Shown here in pieces: positions 58,092 to 64,000 of a DNA stretch of 64,000 nucleotides. Positions within the stretch are counted from its first letter, which is position 1. The number at the start of each line of letters is the position of its first letter. The notes beneath the pieces were generated by a model, which was not told the origin of the DNA, did not search any database, and saw only the letters and a program-made list of their open reading frames with translations. Source of the DNA: Panorpa germanica (taxonomy: Eukaryota; Arthropoda; Insecta; Mecoptera; Panorpidae). Location: NCBI GenBank assembly GCA_963678705.1, contig OY783203.1, positions 26,518,535 through 26,582,534 of the forward strand, in the 5' to 3' direction. Made by a program: the position numbers and the translations under genes.

Positions 58092-59908
58092 TTCATAAAG
58101 CCTGTAATAAAATTATAGCTGTTTTCTTATAAATAAAATATAGGTTAGTTTGAGTTTTACTTACACATTTCTGAACAGATTCAGAAATATAACTACTTCT
58201 ATTGAATAAATAGTGTCAAAATTATTTTAAAAAAGCAGCTAATAGTTTTATATAAATTTTTATATGTTATAAAATCTATTTGTATTACAAATTACCATAT
58301 GACTGGATCACAGATTGCATATGACTTGATATGACTTTGACTTATATATTGCTTTTTTAAATTATTTTAAAAATAAAAGACGACATTGATCTAGTATTGC
58401 CAGATATACAAAAAAGAAATTACAGTAGACATTTTTGAAAGAATCCAGTAGCTTGAATTATTTCATTGGTTAATTACCAATTTTTGGAATTTAAAAAGTT
58501 GAAAGATTACAATGTCTTAAATATATGAGGTATTGTGTAAGTTTATTTTTAACAAATACCTCCTGGTTCTTAATTAGATAAATTAATAATTTAATTATAT
58601 TAAAAGAAAATATTATTTAAAAGTTACAATTATAAAGTATAGTTATTTTGAGCATTTTAAAATAGGTTAGATAAAGAAAGAGACGATTATTGTAAAAGGA
58701 AAAAGGTAAGTTACCTCCAGCTCTAGCAATTCAAAAAAATTCCCCAAGAAAACATAAAAACAATTAAACATTAGAATGTGATATTACATATGTAATACTC
58801 CTTTCAATATTTAAATGTTTTTATTTTATTTAAGCGTCATGTTATTTCGCATTTGCCTTACAAGTTTCCCCTATATCCTGCAGTATTGATAGTTACGTAT
58901 TAACAAAATCGTACTAAAAGTATCGAAATAATAGTGTAACTTAATGAATTCAAAGTTTTATATATTTTACAGAAGATGGTATTCAAATTTTAGTTAGCGA
59001 CAAATTTGTAAAATAAAAAAAAAGTGTATTTATTGTGAGACGACTTACTGTGAACTTCAGACATCGATTGTACAAACGAAGCCGCTACTTGAGACGAACA
59101 GCACTTCACATTATCTCTGCACTTCACTGGTATATCGTTTTCAAGAAACGACTAAGAAGCGAACCATTGGTCAAACATTTCACCAAAGTTTTACTGGACA
59201 GGGAATCCCCAAATGATGGTTTTCAAACTGTAGTATAATACAAAATAATAAAAACATATTCTTTCTAAACAGTTATATAGAGTTTACGTTTAATTTATTT
59301 CTAAACCTATATCTATAAATGTTATATAAATTCTATATTTGGTATTACCTAGAAACTAATTTTAAAATAATAAAAATTTTGTATTGATACAAGCTATAAA
59401 CAAAACAGTTATTTCAGTACATAGCTATGTACTGAAATAATTTCACCTAGCCATTCTATTTCACTAAATGTTTATTGGGAGTTGAAATACAAAATTTGAA
59501 ATAAACTATTAAAAATTATAGTAAATTGTATAACCAAACAGTTATGTTTATGTATTTTTTACTTATAAACAAACATACAATGGTATATTATCTGTTGTTA
59601 CGTTTATTGTTAATGTTTAACCACGTGGAATTAGTTAAACGCTGTTGATTCTGTTTGTTATTATTCGGAAGTCAGTAGATAACAATAAGAACAAGAACAG
59701 TGTATGGACTGTATTCAATATACAGGGTGGGTAAATAAGAGTACAGAGTCTAAACGAATCATAAGTTACAACAGCATACAGCAGACATAACAGACACGCT
59801 TGATGTCTACCGCTATTACGCTGATTTTGCGCGGTGTTCATAAATAGTAGACGGCTTTTAGAGTTTAGAGACAGAGTATCATATTATTAAATATACAGAA
59901 ACCACAAA
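58092..59908. other. Divergent intergenic region ATPAF1 / NHLRC2
   Basis: Contains both promoters, a GC-richer open stretch at 59035-59238 discussed under findings, a GTAAGT donor-like site at about 58706, and a perfect 32-bp palindrome at 59409-59440. CAGGGTGGGTAAATAAG near 59724 resembles termini of mariner-type elements, but no partner end was found. Confidence 0.5.
59409..59440. repeat. Perfect 32-bp palindrome
   Basis: TTATTTCAGTACATAG is followed directly by its exact reverse complement with no spacer. It is not simple AT repeat sequence, so chance is less likely than for AT-only palindromes. It lies about 470 bp upstream of the NHLRC2 ATG. It could be a dyad binding site, a cruciform or a MITE remnant. 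Confidence 0.85.
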
Positions 59909-62900
59909 ATGAGTGCATATTTTGAAACGTATTCTAATCTATTAACTATTTGCCAAGAACTAAGGGATCAGTGTGTATCTAATCCAGAACTTGTTGACGA
60001 CATAATTACTGAACATCTGTTAGATTCTAGAGAATTAGACGTATTTCCATCAATTGTTGACTTCAAAGCAGGTAATTTTAACTAACCAATTGTTGTTATT
60101 GATATAATAAATATGTTGAAGTGTTTAAAGTTGCAAACATTTTTAGTTTTATAGTACTTTGCAGAAAAACCGATCATAACCTCAGATTTTGACATTTCGT
60201 TTCTTGTAAAACAATAAATATAGCATTTACATTATATGCATTATACAGGTCTTTACAAGTTTTTGAACTAATAAAGTGTATTATTGTACATTTATTGACA
60301 TGCTTTTGTAATTCTTTACAGTTATTGGAATATGTGTATCCTTATTTATCTTTAACTTTATTCTTAATGTTAGAATATTCTTCCGACCTTGAAGATATTG
60401 CTATAAATTTCGTAGTTATTATTTGGAATAAATTTTTATTTATATAAATATTGTTTTATTTCCGCAAAGGTGCTTCTTGGTTCAACGTTTTGGAGCCTCT
60501 TAATATTGATCTACATCTGCGTGATAAGATATTAATTTTGGACTTTTGGACTTATTGTTGCATTAATTGCATGCATATTTTGCCAACTCTGAAGAAACTA
60601 GAAGAAAAATACTCCACTGAAGATGGTGTTGTTATTGTAAGAAATATGAATGGCTATGTAATACCTTAACTCTGTTTTAACTGCGCCTCTTCTTTTGTTT
60701 GTATTGACTGATTATTGACAATGTAGGTTGGAGTTCACAGCGCTAAGTTCGATCATGAAAAAGATGATGTTAATGTATCCAATGCTGTAGCACGACATCG
60801 GATCACACATCCTGTAGTAAACGATGGAGGTTGGATGTACCATTCTTTGGGAATTTCTTGTTGGCCTACTCTACTAGTCCTTGGTCCACGAAACAATCCG
60901 ATCTACATACATATGGGCGAAAGTATGTATCACGAGAAATGCTAATGAAATTAACTTAAAAGTTTATTAATTCATAATTATATATTATGTACTATACTAT
61001 CTCGTTAGTTATATGTAATTATATAATTACAATACATTTTTATTACACACATCCGTTTACTTATAAATATTAAGTGGGAAAATTAACTGATGAAACCTCG
61101 TGCTCGTGACATAGAGATACGTTATTTTCAATTAACACTGTTTCAATGATATAAAATACCACCAACAAAAAATGTCGCAAATCGTAATAGCATTTTCTAT
61201 TAAGAGCACCTCTTTGTTTTATCGGCAATATACTATCAATTATGAAATGATTGTCGTACAACTAGGGCGCTCACAATTCAATTGCGAGAGTTTGGCAATA
61301 TAAAAACGTGTTAATACTCAAAAAAAATTAGTAATTCTTTTGTTTGCATCATGTGTTTTCTGCAAAGCAAATATGGTATTCAATTAATTATTTAGAAACC
61401 CTATACTGCTCAAGAGGTTTCTTTTCAACCTTATATAATCTAATATCACAACATATATGTAAGAAAATAATAATGTATCCACTAACTTAAAAGATAGTAT
61501 TAACTTAAATATTTGTGACATTTTACTTAAGCGAAACTTAGACGCCATTTTGTAACTTTTTAAGGCGCCCGTTATCTTTAGACGATTTTTCAAAGGTCTA
61601 AATTTCTTTTTTCTTTCTGTCTTCTATATTAGGCTATTTAAGCTTATCCAAAGCTATCAGCTGCACTCACGTAAAGTATAAAGTAAGTCCCATATCTTGG
61701 AGTGAGTATAAATAGCGTAATTCAAAAAAATATAGGGCTTTGAAAATTGTATAAGGTGCCCATAAAAAGTTAAAAAGTAGGAGTCTTCATATTTAATCTA
61801 AAAAGATACCTTATGATCCTTAATCAATAAAAATAAGTTTCCCGTTTGTATTAACCGAAAAATCATTTTATGGCTTATATATTATGTAACATTTTTTAAA
61901 GAAAATTTTATTACACGTTAATGTTTAGCTAATCATATAGTATTGAATTGCAGATGACATTCAAGTTCTTGAAGATGTCATTCGGATTGCACTTCGCGTA
62001 TACAGGGACCGCAGACAAATTCATAACCGAACATTGCCCATAAACGTCAACAATAATATATTAGGCACAGACAAGAATCATTTGTCATTTCCGGGAAAAG
62101 TTGCTTGCATTCAAAATGGAAACAATGGCGAAAATCTTCGTTATGCTATATCAGACACTTCAAACAATAGGATAATAATATTAAACAATTCTCTCAAAGT
62201 TATTCGCATTATTGGAGATCTTGAAGGACATAGAGATGGAAACTTTGCTGATGCTAAATTTCATGCTCCTCAAGGAGTGGCATTTTTATCACCTAATATT
62301 TTATTCGTAGCAGATACTGAAAATCACTGCATCCGAAAATTAGATTTACTTGAAAAGCAAGTTTACACAGTTGCAGGAACCGGAAAGAAAGGCGATGAGA
62401 AAGTAAATTTTACTAAATCAGTGTGTTAACAGTATTTATTATTATATTATTTTTTTTTAAGTACATAATATCATTTTGTAATTATGCGTATAAAATTAAT
62501 GAAGTATTTAAAAATATTATAGTCAGACACAAACCCGGATTTATTGCAAGACTTGGCTTCGCCTTGGGATGTTTCTATTTGTTGTATAACTGACCGGGAA
62601 CACATTGGAGGTCAACCTCCGCGAGAAAAGACATTTGTTCTAATTGCAATGGCTGGGTACCATCAAATTTGGGCGTACTTCTTGGAAGATACAGTTTGGT
62701 TTAAAAACAGACGCTATTTAGCTGGTAATTTTTTATATATTTATTTAATTTAAATTATTATTTTTAATACAACTATTTTTATTCCACAAGCTGAACTTTT
62801 AAGGTTAACGTAAATTTAAAATTCAGTAGGTGGAAATGACCCTTAAAGATTATTATATCTTAAGCTTTTCGTTATATTATAGGTACATACCACTGCTTGG

Positions 62901-63917
62901 CAGGTACAGGAAAAGAGGAAAATCGTAATAACTCGTATCCACATTGTGCTTCATTTGCACAGCCTTCTGGAATTTCCGTAAATCGTGAATCGAAGGAATT
63001 ATACATTGCTGATAGTGAGAGTTCTTCAATTAGGAAAATGTCCCTGGAAAATGGAAAAGTCAGCGGTATTGTTGGTGGTGACAGAAATCCTTTGGTATGT
63101 ATATCTATAATTTACGTTTGATTAAATTAAAATATTTTACACAAATGTATTAATTTTTATTACATTATTTATCTTATTTCAGGATTTATATAAATATGGA
63201 GATGTTGATGGAGTAGGATTCGACGCCCAGTTGCAACACCCTTTAGCTGTTGCTTGGTCAGCTAAAGATCGTGTTGTATACGTAGCCGACTCGTATAATA
63301 ATAAAATAAAGAGAATCAATATAGCAGACAATAGCATTGTAACACTTTTCCAGAACCAAAGCGGCGATCAGGGTTTAAATTTTCGGGAACCAGGTGGATT
63401 GTGCTTGACCCCCGATGGCGAGAAACTGGTTGTAGCTGACACTTGCAACAATTGTGTTCGTATTATTCGCTTAAGCGATAATGAATGCAAAAATATTTCT
63501 GATTTAAGTTTCGAGTATAGAGCCAAAAATATTGGAAATATTGAACACGTTTTTCATTATGAAGTGTCTGCGAAAGGTGCTGAGTTGATATTAAATATCG
63601 AAGTAATTGAAGATAATGTAGTAAAGCTAACGGAAAATGCACCGCAACAATGGTATTTAAACGACACAGATTATGAAGGGATTATTGAAGCGAATTTCTT
63701 TTTTGGAAATTATAGCAAACCATTTCAACTAGTAATTAAATTGCCTGAATCTGAAAACAATTCAAACAAAATACTTTACATTAACTTTAATTTAAAGGTT
63801 TGCGCAAATTCTGTTTGCATGAATAAGTCGCTACAATATCACTTCAAAATAAATGTCACTGAAAATGGATTACCAAATATTACTGAATCTTTAAAAGTAC
63901 AGCTTGGTTCTGGTTAA
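59909..63917 (+). CDS. NHLRC2: NHL repeat-containing protein 2 (NHLRC2)
   Basis: Seven coding exons: 59909-60071, 60470-60636, 60727-60922, 61954-62402, 62523-62724, 62883-63094 and 63183-63917. They give 2124 nt and 707 aa (human 726), in phase. The N-terminal helical part is followed by a thioredoxin-like domain whose active-site region reads WTYCCINCMHILPTLKKLEE, with the family-typical CCINC at residues 84-88 in place of CxxC. Next is a six-bladed NHL beta-propeller with repeated units such as AISDTSNNRIIILN, FVADTENHCIRKLD, YIADSESSSIRKM, YVADSYNNKIKRIN and VVADTCNNCVRIIR. A C-terminal beta-sandwich ends the protein. In the family the protein is essential in mammals and is linked to the cytoskeleton and vesicle balance (FINCA disease). 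Its enzymatic role, if any, is unproven. The intron at 60923-61953 shows nothing notable. Confidence 0.95.
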
Positions 63918-64000
63918 TTTCACAAATGTAATTTTATAAATGTAAAGTGTTTTAATGTTTAATTTCGGAATTTTTACTAGTCTGCATATTATAAAGCTAA

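Noticed and set aside
1-64000. CRISPR array, bacterial operon, rRNA or viral insertion
   Set aside because: No spaced identical repeats, no rRNA-like blocks and no viral protein signature seen. The sequence is animal nuclear with spliced genes.

Overview
This is an animal nuclear window, and almost certainly insect. It is strongly AT-rich, its genes are split by short GT-AG introns with AT-rich interiors, and GC rises only in exons and around promoters. Gene content and exon structure are conserved metazoan. A hymenopteran (bee, wasp or ant) is my best guess, from the ITG/prohormone-3-type neuropeptide precursor and the base composition. That is inference; nothing here names a species.

Layout from left to right. 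1-8.2 kb is mostly non-coding and carries one short terminal exon (5255-5376) whose sequence resembles the C-terminus of Cip/Kip CDK inhibitors (dacapo-like). NIP7 (minus) and VPS29 (plus) follow head to head over a 447-bp shared promoter. Next comes the long calpain gene small optic lobes/CAPN15 (12121-19643), then a 4.2-kb non-coding stretch holding one candidate small ORF. The GPI mannosyltransferase PIG-Z (minus) and the PBAF chromatin-remodelling subunit Bap170/ARID2 (plus, 21 coding exons) share a second, GC-rich divergent promoter. A repeat-rich intergenic region (41.6-47 kb) contains a degenerate palindrome of about 1.2 kb, flanked by diverged direct repeats of about 0.6 kb. A secreted Cys-rich prohormone (ITG-like) lies at 47046-51140. 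The right part holds CCT5 (minus), ATPAF1 (minus) and NHLRC2 (plus).

For the eight recognised housekeeping or neuropeptide genes I joined exons by hand. Every join keeps phase, every total is a multiple of three, and the lengths are close to the known families: NIP7 180 aa, VPS29 182 aa, SOL about 1742 aa, PIG-Z 660 aa, Bap170 1813 aa, ITG-like 248 or 218 aa, CCT5 544 aa, ATPAF1 273 aa, NHLRC2 707 aa. The genes do not form one pathway. They cover ribosome biogenesis, retromer, protease signalling, GPI-anchor synthesis, chromatin remodelling, peptide signalling, chaperonin folding and mitochondrial ATP-synthase assembly.

The items most worth a second look are the palindrome/direct-repeat composite at 43.4-46.3 kb, the in-frame optional exon with a basic cleavage site in the prohormone gene, the initiator-Met-only first exon of VPS29, the split PIP-box-like terminal exon at 5.25 kb, an inverted-repeat (MITE-like) element in a Bap170 intron, and several GC-rich open stretches outside known genes.
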